Below, piece after piece: positions 1 to 13,522 of a stretch of 64,000 bases of DNA. The DNA lies in assembly GCA_015057835.1 (NCBI GenBank), contig SVDL01000003.1, positions 1 to 64,000 on the forward strand, written 5' to 3'. The notes under the pieces were generated by a model. The model worked only from the letters and a program-made list of their open reading frames with translations. It ran no database searches and was not told the origin of the DNA. The number at the start of each line of letters is the position of its first letter. The stretch's first letter is position 1. A program made the translations under genes and the position numbers. Source of the DNA: Lachnospiraceae bacterium (lineage in GTDB: Bacteria; Bacillota; Clostridia; Lachnospirales; Lachnospiraceae).

Positions 1-3217
<3,217 letters not shown>

Positions 3218-3221
<4 letters not shown>

Positions 3222-3246
3222 CGAATCGCCGATCCGGCGATATAAT
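3218..3246 (+). promoter_or_regulatory. Sigma-A-type promoter TTGACG-N17-TATAAT for the str operon, overlapping the rpoC stop codon
   Basis: TTGACG at 3218-3223, 17-nt spacer, TATAAT at 3241-3246; rpoC TGA stop at 3219-3221 lies inside the -35 hexamer. Confidence 0.75.
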
Positions 3247-3260
3247 GCAAAAGTTCAAGC

Positions 3261-3293
3261 GTGTTTCCCGCGCACCTGGTGTGCGGGAAGCAC
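3261..3293 (+). promoter_or_regulatory. Leader hairpin upstream of rpsL (15-bp stem, 3-nt loop)
   Basis: GTGTTTCCCGCGCAC-CTG-GTGTGCGGGAAGCAC, two G-U wobbles; just after the predicted transcription start. Confidence 0.6.
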
Positions 3294-3345
3294 TTTGATG
3301 TATATTTACAGCCGAACGAAATCAGATAAGGAGGAAACGTAAAGA

Positions 3346-3759
<414 letters not shown>

Positions 3760-3913
3760 TAATTGTACATATCTTAGTATCACAAGTTATTTATTTAGCT
3801 GCTATAAAGTACGGCATACTTACGTCTGTCCCTTGTTCGGCTGTGGGACATAGAGAACGTCCGTGCGAACACATAGTAAGTAAATACATGTGAGTACCTG
3901 AGATTTAATCTGA

Positions 3914-4405
<492 letters not shown>

Positions 4406-4418
4406 TTGAGGTGATCCG

Positions 4419-6542
4419 ATGAGTGCCAATGGAAGGGAATATCCCCTTGAAAGAACACGGAACATCGGTATCATGGCGCATATAGATGCGGGCAAAACAA
4501 CGCTTACAGAACGTATCTTATACTACACGGGTGTCAACTATAAAATCGGTGAGACACACGAAGGTACTGCTACCATGGACTGGATGGAGCAGGAGCAGGA
4601 GAGAGGAATCACAATTACTTCTGCTGCTACTACCTGCCACTGGACACTGCAGAAAGAGACGAAAACAGCGCCGGGTGCTCTGGAGCACCGTATCAACATC
4701 ATTGATACGCCCGGTCACGTCGACTTTACTGTAGAGGTTGAGCGTTCCCTGCGCGTATTGGATGGCGCCGTCGGCGTCTTCTGCGCAAAAGGCGGCGTTG
4801 AACCGCAGTCTGAAAATGTATGGCGCCAGGCCGATAAATATAACGTACCCCGTATGGCGTTTATCAACAAGATGGACATCATGGGTGCCAACTTCTATGC
4901 CGCAGTCGACCAGATCAGGAACCGGCTGGGCAAAAACGCGATCTGTCTGCAGCTGCCGATCGGCGCAGAGGAGACGTTCAAAGGCATTATCGATCTGTTC
5001 GAGATGCAGGCCTATATCTACAATGATGATAAGGGCGAGGACATTTCCCTGGAAGAGATCCCGGCTGATATGAAAGACGACGCGGATCTGTATCATCAGG
5101 AACTCGTCGAAAAGATCTGTGATCTTGACGATGACCTCATGATGGAGTATCTGGACGGCAACGAGCCATCAGTTGAAGATATGAAAAAAGCGCTCCGCCG
5201 GGCGACCTGCGAAGGCAAAGCCATTCCGGTCTGTTGCGGCAGCGCCTACAAAAACAAAGGTGTGCAGAAACTCCTTGACGCAGTCATTGAGTTCATGCCT
5301 GCCCCGACGGATGTTCCGGCGATCGAAGGAACGGATCTGAACGGAGAACCGGTTTCGGTCCCGTCTTCGGATGACGCGCCGTTTGCAGCGCTGGCGTTCA
5401 AGATCATGACGGACCCGTTCGTCGGCAAGCTCGCCTATTTCCGCGTATACGCGGGAACCGTGAGTTCCGGATCTTACGTCCTCAACGCGACGAAGAACAA
5501 GAAGGAACGCATCGGGCGCATTTTACAGATGCATGCCAATAAGAGAATGGAGATCCAGAAGGTCTACTCGGGCGATATCGCCGCGGCGATCGGCTTCAAG
5601 AACACGACGACGGGCGACACGATCTGTGATGAATCCCATCCGGTCATCCTCGAGTCGATGGAATTCCCGGAGCCGGTTATCGAGCTCGCGATCGAGCCGA
5701 AGACCAAAGCCGGCCAGGACAAGCTGGGCGACGCGCTCGCGAAGCTTGCGGAGGAAGATCCGACGTTCCGTCAGCACACCAATGCGGAAACGGGCCAGAC
5801 CATCATCGCCGGCATGGGCGAGCTCCATCTCGAGATTATCGTCGACCGTCTGCTGCGTGAGTTCCACGTAGAAGCAAATGTCGGCGCACCGCAGGTCGCG
5901 TACAAGGAGACTATCTCCAAACCGGCCGATGTCGACAGCAAATACGCCCGTCAGTCCGGCGGACGCGGCCAGTACGGACACTGCAAAGTCAAGTTTGAGC
6001 CGATGGATCCGAACGGAGAGAACCTGTACTCCTTCGAGAGCACGGTCGTCGGCGGAAATATTCCGAAGGAATACATTCCGGCAGTTGACGAGGGTATTCA
6101 GGATGCGATGCGCGCCGGTATTCTCGGCGGATATCCGGTCGTCGGCGTTCACGCGAACTGCTACGACGGTTCCTATCACGAGGTCGACTCCTCGGAGATG
6201 GCATTCCACATTGCCGGTTCTCTGGCATTTAAGGAAGCGATGTCCAAGGCGGAACCGATCCTTCTGGAACCGATCATGCGTGTGGAAGTCACGACGCCGG
6301 AAGATTACATGGGCGATGTCATCGGCGATATCAATTCCCGCCGCGGAAGAATCGAGGGCATGGATGATATCGGCGGAGGACGGATGATCAGAGGTTTTGT
6401 GCCGCTTTCCGAGATGTTCGGTTATGCGACGGATCTCCGTTCGAAGACACAGGGACGCGGAAACTATTCGATGTTCTTTGAACGCTATGAACCGGTGCCG
6501 AAGAATATGATGGACAAGCTCCTCAACACCCACAGCAAGTAA
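4419..6542 (+). CDS. fusA: Elongation factor G
   Basis: [48 protein letters not shown]; full length 707 aa. Confidence 0.98.
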   Translation: MSANGREYPLERTRNIGIMAHIDAGKTTLTERILYYTGVNYKIGETHEGTATMDWMEQEQERGITITSAATTCHWTLQKETKTAPGALEHRINIIDTPGHVDFTVEVERSLRVLDGAVGVFCAKGGVEPQSENVWRQADKYNVPRMAFINKMDIMGANFYAAVDQIRNRLGKNAICLQLPIGAEETFKGIIDLFEMQAYIYNDDKGEDISLEEIPADMKDDADLYHQELVEKICDLDDDLMMEYLDGNEPSVEDMKKALRRATCEGKAIPVCCGSAYKNKGVQKLLDAVIEFMPAPTDVPAIEGTDLNGEPVSVPSSDDAPFAALAFKIMTDPFVGKLAYFRVYAGTVSSGSYVLNATKNKKERIGRILQMHANKRMEIQKVYSGDIAAAIGFKNTTTGDTICDESHPVILESMEFPEPVIELAIEPKTKAGQDKLGDALAKLAEEDPTFRQHTNAETGQTIIAGMGELHLEIIVDRLLREFHVEANVGAPQVAYKETISKPADVDSKYARQSGGRGQYGHCKVKFEPMDPNGENLYSFESTVVGGNIPKEYIPAVDEGIQDAMRAGILGGYPVVGVHANCYDGSYHEVDSSEMAFHIAGSLAFKEAMSKAEPILLEPIMRVEVTTPEDYMGDVIGDINSRRGRIEGMDDIGGGRMIRGFVPLSEMFGYATDLRSKTQGRGNYSMFFERYEPVPKNMMDKLLNTHSK

Positions 6543-6681
6543 CAAACGAAAAAACACAATCACAGAGCACTGGCTCTGAACAGGAAATGATCCGGCAAAA
6601 AACGAAAAGGCCGGCGTTCCAAAGGGAAATGCGAAGGAGCCCGGAAAGCCCGAATTTGCTGATAACACGGCAAATTCAGGC

Positions 6682-6710
6682 TTGCAAAGAGGGTGTCTAT
6701 GCAATATAAT
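6682..6710 (+). promoter_or_regulatory. Promoter TTGCAA-N17-TATAAT upstream of tuf
   Basis: TTGCAA 6682-6687, TATAAT 6705-6710 in the 263-bp fusA-tuf gap. Confidence 0.6.
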
Positions 6711-6805
6711 ATCCTTTGGCATCCCCGAAAAAGAAACAGCCTCTTTATGACAGGGGGCGCATTGAATTGTCGAACAGACATATTTTGTAAGGAGGATTAT
6801 TCGAA

Positions 6806-8005
6806 ATGGGAAAGCAGAAATTTGACAGAAGCAAACCGCATGTAAACATCGGCACGATCGGTCACGTTGACCACGGCAAAACAACTCTTACCGCTGCTAT
6901 TACGGAAGTTCTGGCTGACAGAGTTCCGTGCGCAGGCAACCAGTTCGTCGATTTCGCAAACATCGACAAAGCTCCGGAAGAGAGAGAACGTGGTATCACG
7001 ATCCAGACCGCTCACGTTGAGTACGAGACCGCGAAGAGACACTATGCACACGTTGACTGCCCAGGCCACGCTGACTATGTTAAAAACATGATCACCGGCG
7101 CTGCTCAGATGGACGGTGCTATCCTCGTTGTTGCGGCTACCGACGGTGTTATGGCTCAGACCAAAGAGCACATCCTGCTCGCTCGTCAGGTCGGTGTTCC
7201 GGCTATGGTCGTTTTCATGAACAAGTGCGATATGGTCGATGACGAAGAGCTTCTTGACCTTGTCGATATGGAAATCCGTGATCAGCTGAACGAATATGAG
7301 TTCCCGGGCGATGACACACCGATCATCCGCGGCTCCGCTCTGAAGGCTCTTGAAGATCCGCACTGCGAATGGGCTGACAACATCATGGAACTTATGGATG
7401 CTGTTGACGAATGGATTCCGGAACCGGCTCGTGAAACAGATAAGCCGTTCCTGATGCCGGTAGAAGACGTCTTCACGATCTCCGGACGTGGCACTGTTGC
7501 TACAGGCCGTGTTGAGCGTGGTACTCTGAAACTGAACGATCCGGTTGAGATCCTTGGTATCAGCGAAGACAAGAAGACTTCTGTTGCTACAGGTATTGAA
7601 ATGTTCCACAAACTCCTCGACTACGCTGAGGCCGGCGACAACATCGGCTGCCTGCTTCGTGGTATCGCGAGAACAGAGATCGTTCGTGGACAGGTTGTTG
7701 CTAAACCGGGTTCTGTTACCTGCCACAAGAAATTCACCGCTCAGGTTTACGTCCTGACCAAAGATGAAGGCGGCCGTCACACTCCGTTCTTCAACAACTA
7801 TCGTCCGCAGTTCTATTTCAGAACAACTGACGTTACTGGCGTTATCTCCCTTCCGGAAGGAACCGAGATGTGCATGCCGGGCGACAACATCGAGATGACC
7901 ATCGAGCTGATCCACCCGATCGCTATGGAACAGGGTCTTACATTCGCTATCCGCGAAGGTGGCCGTACTGTTGGTTCGGGCCGTGTCGCTTCCGTTATCG
8001 ACTAA
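6806..8005 (+). CDS. tuf: Elongation factor Tu
   Basis: [50 protein letters not shown] aaggagg. Confidence 0.98.
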   Translation: MGKQKFDRSKPHVNIGTIGHVDHGKTTLTAAITEVLADRVPCAGNQFVDFANIDKAPEERERGITIQTAHVEYETAKRHYAHVDCPGHADYVKNMITGAAQMDGAILVVAATDGVMAQTKEHILLARQVGVPAMVVFMNKCDMVDDEELLDLVDMEIRDQLNEYEFPGDDTPIIRGSALKALEDPHCEWADNIMELMDAVDEWIPEPARETDKPFLMPVEDVFTISGRGTVATGRVERGTLKLNDPVEILGISEDKKTSVATGIEMFHKLLDYAEAGDNIGCLLRGIARTEIVRGQVVAKPGSVTCHKKFTAQVYVLTKDEGGRHTPFFNNYRPQFYFRTTDVTGVISLPEGTEMCMPGDNIEMTIELIHPIAMEQGLTFAIREGGRTVGSGRVASVID

Positions 8006-8087
8006 TAGATCGTCGAAAACAAAAGCATCGGTTGGTTTCTGTCAAAGTGATTTGAAAGAAACTGCTGTATAAAAAAAAGAAAACCGG

Positions 8088-8120
8088 AAACCTGGAAGTC
8101 ACTGACTTCCGGGTTTTCGT
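8088..8120 (+). terminator. Rho-independent terminator after tuf
   Basis: AAACCTGGAAGTC-ACT-GACTTCCGGGTTT followed by a T-rich tail. Confidence 0.8.
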
Positions 8121-8229
8121 CATTTTGGGGTGAAATCCAGTTATATTGTTTTAGGACTTATAACGCTTCTTTTATTCTTTATAGTATTGTTCTTGAAATC
8201 TTTATTTCTTTATTCTTATCTGAGTGTTG

Positions 8230-8321
8230 TTTTATTTGATTCTTTTCTGATGTTTTATTTGATTCTTTTTTGATCCTTTATCTAATTCTTTTCTAATCCT
8301 TTTATAGTTCTTATTCCCGAG
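8230..8321. repeat. AT-rich degenerate tandem repeat, 23-bp period, about 4 copies
   Basis: ttttatttgattcttttctgatg / ttttatttgattcttttttgatc / ctttatctaattcttttctaatc / cttttatagttcttattcc, units starting 8230, 8253, 8276, 8299. Confidence 0.7.
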
Positions 8322-8340
8322 GGCAAATCTTTGAAAAATA

Positions 8341-8706
8341 GGACGAACGGGCAGGAACAAGGCTCGTTCGTCCGAGAAATCAAGATGTCAGACTCTGAAA
8401 AATAGGACGAACAGGCAGGTACGGGCCTCGTTCGTCTGAGAAATCAAGATGCCAGACTCTGAAAAATAGGACGAACAGGCAGGTACGGGCCTCGTTCGTC
8501 TGAGAAATCAAGATGCCTGATGTTGATAATTAGGACGAACGGGCAGATACAGAGCCCGATCGACTGAGAAAGCAAGATGCCTGATGTTGATAATTAGGAC
8601 GAACGGACAGATACTGAGCCCGATCGACTGAGAAAGCAAGATGCCTGATGTTGATAATTAAGACGAACAGGTAAGAACAGAGCCCGATCGACCGAAAAAC
8701 CAACAT
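8341..8706. repeat. Tandem palindromic repeat array A: 64-bp units x about 6, each carrying a hairpin
   Basis: Units start at 8341, 8405, 8469, 8533, 8597 and 8661 (exactly 64 bp apart). Unit 1 hairpin: GGACGAACGGGC-AGGAACAAG-GCTCGTTCGTCC. Confidence 0.95.
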
Positions 8707-8749
8707 CTTTATAAAACAATCATAATAATTCATAAGGAGAGTAATAAAT

Positions 8750-9568
8750 ATGAAAATCAGCAGTCCGTCAGAAAACTCATTCCTGAATACATATGTTTTA
8801 CAAAGAGAAACTTTCTTAAAAGAACTGATCGCCCAAAAAAAGAAAGCTCTCTTAAAATCTCCTGAAGGAGCCCTGCGAATATCAAAACACAAGAGAGAAG
8901 TACACTATTATCATCGAAAGGAATCTAATGATCCTGTTGGAAGGTATATAAGAAAAAAGGACCATGAATTAGCAGCCGGTCTTGCTCAGAAAACATATGA
9001 TGAGGAAGTCTTAAAAACGGCTGAGAAGGAGCTTTCTTTTTTGAAGAAAGTAGAGAAAAATAAACCATCTGTTCTTCCGGAGGATATCTATTTCAATTTG
9101 TCAGATGAGAGGCAATTATTAGTTCGTCCGATTTATCTGACGGATGAGCAATTCATAAAAGAATGGGAAAATTATAAATATACTCCTAAGGAGTTCGACA
9201 AAAATGATCCGGAGCATTATTCGGCCAGAAATGAGCGGGTGCGCTCCAAGTCAGAAGCTATTATTGCGGATACCCTAAGCGATATGGGGATTCCTTACCG
9301 TTATGAATGTCCAATATATCTGAAAGGATATGGGATTATTCATCCTGATTTTACTGTCCTTCATGTTAAACAACGAAGAAGTATGTTCCTCGAACATCTT
9401 GGAAAAATGGATGAGTTTTCATATAATGAAAGAACAATGAACAGGCTTTCTCTTTACGAAAAAAACGGGATTTTTCCGGGAGAGCAATTGGTTTTGACAC
9501 ATGAAACCCGAAGGAATCCGTTAAACAGAAAATATCTCATAATGATGTTTGAACATTACTTTCTTTGA
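8750..9568 (+). CDS. Hypothetical protein with PD-(D/E)XK nuclease-like C-terminal half
   Basis: RSKSEAIIADTLSDMGIPYRYECPIYLKGYGIIHPDFTVL...MFLEHLGKMDEFSYNERTMNRLSLYEKNGIFPGEQLVLTHET; aaggaga RBS; AT-rich compared with its neighbours. Confidence 0.6.
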   Translation: MKISSPSENSFLNTYVLQRETFLKELIAQKKKALLKSPEGALRISKHKREVHYYHRKESNDPVGRYIRKKDHELAAGLAQKTYDEEVLKTAEKELSFLKKVEKNKPSVLPEDIYFNLSDERQLLVRPIYLTDEQFIKEWENYKYTPKEFDKNDPEHYSARNERVRSKSEAIIADTLSDMGIPYRYECPIYLKGYGIIHPDFTVLHVKQRRSMFLEHLGKMDEFSYNERTMNRLSLYEKNGIFPGEQLVLTHETRRNPLNRKYLIMMFEHYFL

Positions 9569-9641
9569 CTTAAGACAATTCTGACTAAAGATACTGAACC
9601 AATTTGGAAAGCAGGGCGTGTGAAAGCCGGGTTTGAAAATG

Positions 9642-9659
9642 TTCCGGTTCTGACCGGAA
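9642..9659 (+). terminator. Short hairpin after the nuclease-like ORF (weak terminator candidate)
   Basis: TTCCGGT-TCTG-ACCGGAA; poor U-tract. Confidence 0.35.
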
Positions 9660-9723
9660 AATTAAGTTTCTGACAAAGCACCGGCTCAGCTTAAGACTCA
9701 GGATTCTCCAAGAATGGAGTATT

Positions 9724-10518
9724 ATGTTTCGATTAATCTGTATCCTGATCGGATATATTTTCGGCAATATCCTCACAGCGGAAATTGTTGCCCGTAAATA
9801 CGCCCGCAAAAGCGCATTTGATATCGGCAGCGGCAATCCCGGCATGGCAAATATCATGGCGCAGTGCGGCTTTAAACCGGGCATTTTCGTGCTCATTGGC
9901 GATCTTTTGAAAACCGTTCTTCCCTGTCTGCTGTGCGGATTCCTGCTTTATCCCGAATACAGAGCATTTGCGACCGCCTGGGCCGGTCTCGGGGCGGTGA
10001 TCGGGCACAATTATCCTGTGTGGCATAAGTTCCGGGGCGGAAAAGGCGTCTCTTCCACGTGCGCAGTTCTGTTCTGTATTCATCCACTGTGGGGAATTCT
10101 CGCAATGATAGTGGGAATGCTGGGTGTGTTTATTACGCAGTATCTCCCATACGGAGGCGTACTGATTCCGCTCGCATTTGTGCCGATTGCCTATTTCAAA
10201 TTCAGTATGGAAATGACATTGATCGCGGCTGCACTTACCGTCATCATGCTGATCCGGCATATACCGGGGTTTGCGGGGATCAAAACAGGAAAAGAGAAGA
10301 AAATAAATGTGCCCGCCCTGATTCGAAAGAAGCTGTTCTCAAATAAAGAAAATAAAGACGAACAGGGAAAGAGTCCAGAAAACATGGACAAAGAAGCTGA
10401 GCAGGACAAGAGTCCAGAAAACATAGACAAAGAAGCTGAACAGGACAAGAGCACAGAAAACATAGACAAAAGAACTGAGCAGGATAAGAGCGCAGGGAAT
10501 ACAGATAAAGAAACCTGA
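9724..10518 (+). CDS. PlsY-like glycerol-3-phosphate acyltransferase family protein with C-terminal repeat tail
   Basis: DIGSGNPGMANIMAQCG, GHNYPVWHKFRGGKGVSS motifs; multi-TM; C-terminal 13-aa repeats. Confidence 0.8.
   Translation: MFRLICILIGYIFGNILTAEIVARKYARKSAFDIGSGNPGMANIMAQCGFKPGIFVLIGDLLKTVLPCLLCGFLLYPEYRAFATAWAGLGAVIGHNYPVWHKFRGGKGVSSTCAVLFCIHPLWGILAMIVGMLGVFITQYLPYGGVLIPLAFVPIAYFKFSMEMTLIAAALTVIMLIRHIPGFAGIKTGKEKKINVPALIRKKLFSNKENKDEQGKSPENMDKEAEQDKSPENIDKEAEQDKSTENIDKRTEQDKSAGNTDKET
10360..10515 (+). repeat. 39-bp coding tandem repeat x4 (13 aa, EQDKSPENIDKEA type)
   Basis: Units start at 10360, 10399, 10438 and 10477, in frame to the stop codon. Confidence 0.95.
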
Positions 10519-10606
10519 ACAAATGTGAAAGAGGTGCGGAAAACCACAGGAACAGAAATCGCAGGATAAAAACTGTAGAAAAACAGGGAGCGGGAGCAGA
10601 AGCCAC

Positions 10607-11515
10607 ATGAGTGATAACCGGAAAATCCTTACCGACAAAGAAAGACCATATCCGAGAATATGCGCGCACCGCGGGTTCAATACCATCGCCCCGGAGAACA
10701 GCATGCCGGCGTTCGGCGCGGCGATCGCGATGGGGGCTGATGAGATCGAATTCGACCTCTGGTGGACGACGGATGGAGAAATTGTCTCGATTCATGACCC
10801 GGTTCTGGACCGGGTATCGGACGGGACAGGATTTGTTTATGAGCATTCTTATAAGGAACTGCTGGAATATGATTTCGGTGTGAAAACGGCTCCGGAATTT
10901 GCCGGCCTTCGGATCCTGCGGTTTGAAGAGATTCTCGAAAAGCTGGCGTGCCGGACAATTATGAATATTCATCTGAAGTCGGCAAAATGTACGGAGATAG
11001 AATACAGGGAGGCGGCTCCGCGCTGCACGGAAAGCCGTATTGCTGTTAATTTCTTTACCCGGAACAGCGAACAGTTTGTCAATTGGATCCCCGAGGGGCA
11101 TCTCGAAAAAATCATCGCCCTGATCCGGAAATATCACGCGGAAGATTATTGTTATTTCAAGGTCGGTGAGCATGAAATCCTGAAAATTCTTCTTGAAAAT
11201 GCGCCTGAAATTGCCCGGTGTGCAGGCGCCGGCGAGGATCCGCACGAGGATTACGCTGAGACGGCTATTCGCTATAACTGCAGGAAAATACAGCTGTTTC
11301 AGCCACATTTTGAAATGAATCCACCTGATTACGTTTCAAAAATGATTGATAAATGTCATCGAAACAATATCCGGGTCAATTATTTCTGGACGGATGATCC
11401 TCAGGAAGCAGTGCGCTGCCTGGAGAAGGGCGTGGACACTGTGCTGACAAATGATTACCACAGGGTAGCGGTTTCCGCAAAAGAATGGCTTGAAGCAGGG
11501 CGTAAAACAAACTGA
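10607..11515 (+). CDS. Glycerophosphodiester phosphodiesterase family protein
   Basis: ICAHRGFNTIAPENSMPAFGAAIAMGADEIEFDLWWTTDGEIVSIHDPVLDRVSDGTG. Confidence 0.9.
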   Translation: MSDNRKILTDKERPYPRICAHRGFNTIAPENSMPAFGAAIAMGADEIEFDLWWTTDGEIVSIHDPVLDRVSDGTGFVYEHSYKELLEYDFGVKTAPEFAGLRILRFEEILEKLACRTIMNIHLKSAKCTEIEYREAAPRCTESRIAVNFFTRNSEQFVNWIPEGHLEKIIALIRKYHAEDYCYFKVGEHEILKILLENAPEIARCAGAGEDPHEDYAETAIRYNCRKIQLFQPHFEMNPPDYVSKMIDKCHRNNIRVNYFWTDDPQEAVRCLEKGVDTVLTNDYHRVAVSAKEWLEAGRKTN

Positions 11516-11591
11516 CGGATAACGGTCAAATAGTGAAAAGGACCGTAAATGGAGAGGAAAAAGCCGGTCTGTGCACGGGGAAAAGCTACAA

Positions 11592-12245
11592 ATGGACAGG
11601 AACAAAAAAAGTATGACTCCTAATGAATTTTTAGAGATTATAAAACAGGCAGGCAAGTTAAAAACAACGATGCGGCATTGCTGGATGACGTTGGACTCTT
11701 CCGATGACGATCCGGCTGAATCAGATAGAGCAGATCAGACCGATGCCCGGGGCCCTTACCGCAGGGAAAGTGTCGCCGAGCACAGCTGGAGGCTGGCGCT
11801 TATGGCGATGCTGCTGTCCGGCGAGGAAGAATTTGCGGCGCTTGATATGAATAAAGTGATCCGGATGTGTCTGATCCATGACCTCGGGGAGTCATTTACC
11901 GGCGATATTCCCGCTTTTTTGAAGAGCAGGGATGATACGGGCACGGAAATCGACATTTACCGGGAGTGGGTGAAGCGGTTCCCGGAGAGGCAGAAGCAGG
12001 AATGGCTGGATCTGCTTTCGGAAATGGAAGCGCTGGAGACCAAAGAAGCGAAGACCTATAAAGCATTGGACAAACTGGAGGCGCTGATCGCGCATAATGA
12101 GTCCGATCTGGCCACATGGCTGCCGCTGGAATATGATCTGCAGTATACTTATGGGCAGGAGAATATGGCATTTTCCCCCTTTTTCACAGAGCTTCGCAAG
12201 GCAGTTGATGAATGGACTGCCGATAAAATCGGAGATAAACAATAA
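11592..12245 (+). CDS. HD domain-containing phosphohydrolase (YfbR/5'-nucleotidase-like)
   Basis: ESVAEHSWRLALMAMLL...CLIHDLGESFTGDIP; ATG at 11592 preferred over GTG at 11571. Confidence 0.8.
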   Translation: MDRNKKSMTPNEFLEIIKQAGKLKTTMRHCWMTLDSSDDDPAESDRADQTDARGPYRRESVAEHSWRLALMAMLLSGEEEFAALDMNKVIRMCLIHDLGESFTGDIPAFLKSRDDTGTEIDIYREWVKRFPERQKQEWLDLLSEMEALETKEAKTYKALDKLEALIAHNESDLATWLPLEYDLQYTYGQENMAFSPFFTELRKAVDEWTADKIGDKQ

Positions 12246-12319
12246 GACAGCATTCTTCCCGGAAAGAAAAGGATCGGGCCGGGGATAAATCAGCTGTCTG
12301 AAGAGGAAAGGAAACGAAC

Positions 12320-12595
12320 ATGAAAAAAATAATGATGTTCTACATGAACGGATGCCCCTATTGCGCAAATGCTAAAAAGGCGATGCAGGAACTGAAGGAA
12401 GAAAATCAGAACTTTGCCGGACTTGAAGTGGAGATGATCAATGAAAACGAGCATCCGGAGATCTCGGCGAAATATGATTATTACTATGTTCCGACATTTA
12501 TCGTCGATGGCCGGAAAGTCTATGAAGCACATCCGGGCGAACGCTTCGAGGAATGCAAAGAAAAAGTACGCGAAGTATTCGAAACCGCACTGTAA
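12320..12595 (+). CDS. Glutaredoxin/thioredoxin-like protein
   Basis: MFYMNGCPYCANAKKAM...YYYVPTFIVDGRKVYEAHPG. Confidence 0.8.
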   Translation: MKKIMMFYMNGCPYCANAKKAMQELKEENQNFAGLEVEMINENEHPEISAKYDYYYVPTFIVDGRKVYEAHPGERFEECKEKVREVFETAL

Positions 12596-12612
12596 GATAG
12601 GAAAAAGGCACA

Positions 12613-13458
12613 ATGATCACAAGAAGTCTTCCATTCTATGAAATAGCGGACGGCGTATTTGAGATTGATGAGTTTGAGTGCGCCAGTATGTTTGTAATTG
12701 TCGGAAGTGAAAGAGCGCTCCTCATTGATACGGGCGTTGGAATCGGTGATCTGCGCTGGGTGCTGGAGAATCGGATTACGGACAAGCCATATGACGTTGT
12801 GATTTCCCATGCGCACGGCGATCATTTCGGAGGAGCCGGATTCTTTGAGCGGGTTTTTGTCAATGAGAAAGATTTGGACTGGAACCGAAACCCGCAGATG
12901 ACAACAATAGAGTTTCGCCGGCATTACGCGGAGATGATTGCGGCGCGCGGCGGCGGAAAGCATTTTGATTACGATCCGGGACGGGACATCCGGCCATGGG
13001 AGCGGACACCGGAGAAAGTGCCGATCCGGGACGGACATATTTTCGAGCTTGGAGGAAGAACGGTAAGCTGCTTTGACTGCCCGGGGCACACTCCGGGGGA
13101 GATGGTATTTATCGATGATCAGAGCAGGATCCTGTTCTGCGCGGATGCGTGCAACCGGAACCTCATTTTGGGATCCGGCTGGAACTGCTCCCGGGAGGAA
13201 ATGCTCCGGGAGGCTGCGGACGGCCTGCAGCGGATCATTGGAATGCGCGACCGGTATGACGCTGTTTTCAACGGACATCACGATTTCAGGGGATTTGGGC
13301 AGAGCCTTTTCCCGGAAGCACTTGGGGACGCGCTGCAGTGCATGCGTGAAATGCTGGAAGGAACAGCCGCATGGATCGAGGTGGAAGACCAGCTGAATCC
13401 GGGAACGATGAAAAAGGTGGCGGAGCACGGACTGATACAGATAACCAGCAGGTTATGA
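12613..13458 (+). CDS. MBL-fold metallohydrolase
   Basis: ISHAHGDHFGG and CPGHTPGEMVFID motifs. Confidence 0.85.
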   Translation: MITRSLPFYEIADGVFEIDEFECASMFVIVGSERALLIDTGVGIGDLRWVLENRITDKPYDVVISHAHGDHFGGAGFFERVFVNEKDLDWNRNPQMTTIEFRRHYAEMIAARGGGKHFDYDPGRDIRPWERTPEKVPIRDGHIFELGGRTVSCFDCPGHTPGEMVFIDDQSRILFCADACNRNLILGSGWNCSREEMLREAADGLQRIIGMRDRYDAVFNGHHDFRGFGQSLFPEALGDALQCMREMLEGTAAWIEVEDQLNPGTMKKVAEHGLIQITSRL

Positions 13459-13522
13459 GAAAAGCCGGGCCCCGGTTGCAGAGGAAGTCAAAAGATAATG
13501 ACAGCACTGTCGGAGGCGGAAA

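Noticed and set aside
5523-6884. 453-aa antisense ORF opposite fusA
   Set aside because: Shadow frame of EF-G, crossing into the tuf promoter region; no domain features.
8341-8706. Array A as a CRISPR array
   Set aside because: The whole 64-bp unit, including the would-be spacer, is conserved between copies and no cas genes are nearby. It is a tandem repeat, not repeats with unique spacers.
8530-8892. Reverse-strand 120-aa ORF across the hairpin repeats
   Set aside because: It is produced by the repeat periodicity, overlaps the start of the nuclease-like gene, and has no convincing protein features.
10357-10366. GACGAACAGG match to the 64-bp repeat inside the plsY-like gene, and GTTCGTCCGA at about 9122 inside the nuclease-like gene
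   Set aside because: Only about 10 nt long, with no second arm or spacer similarity; likely chance matches.
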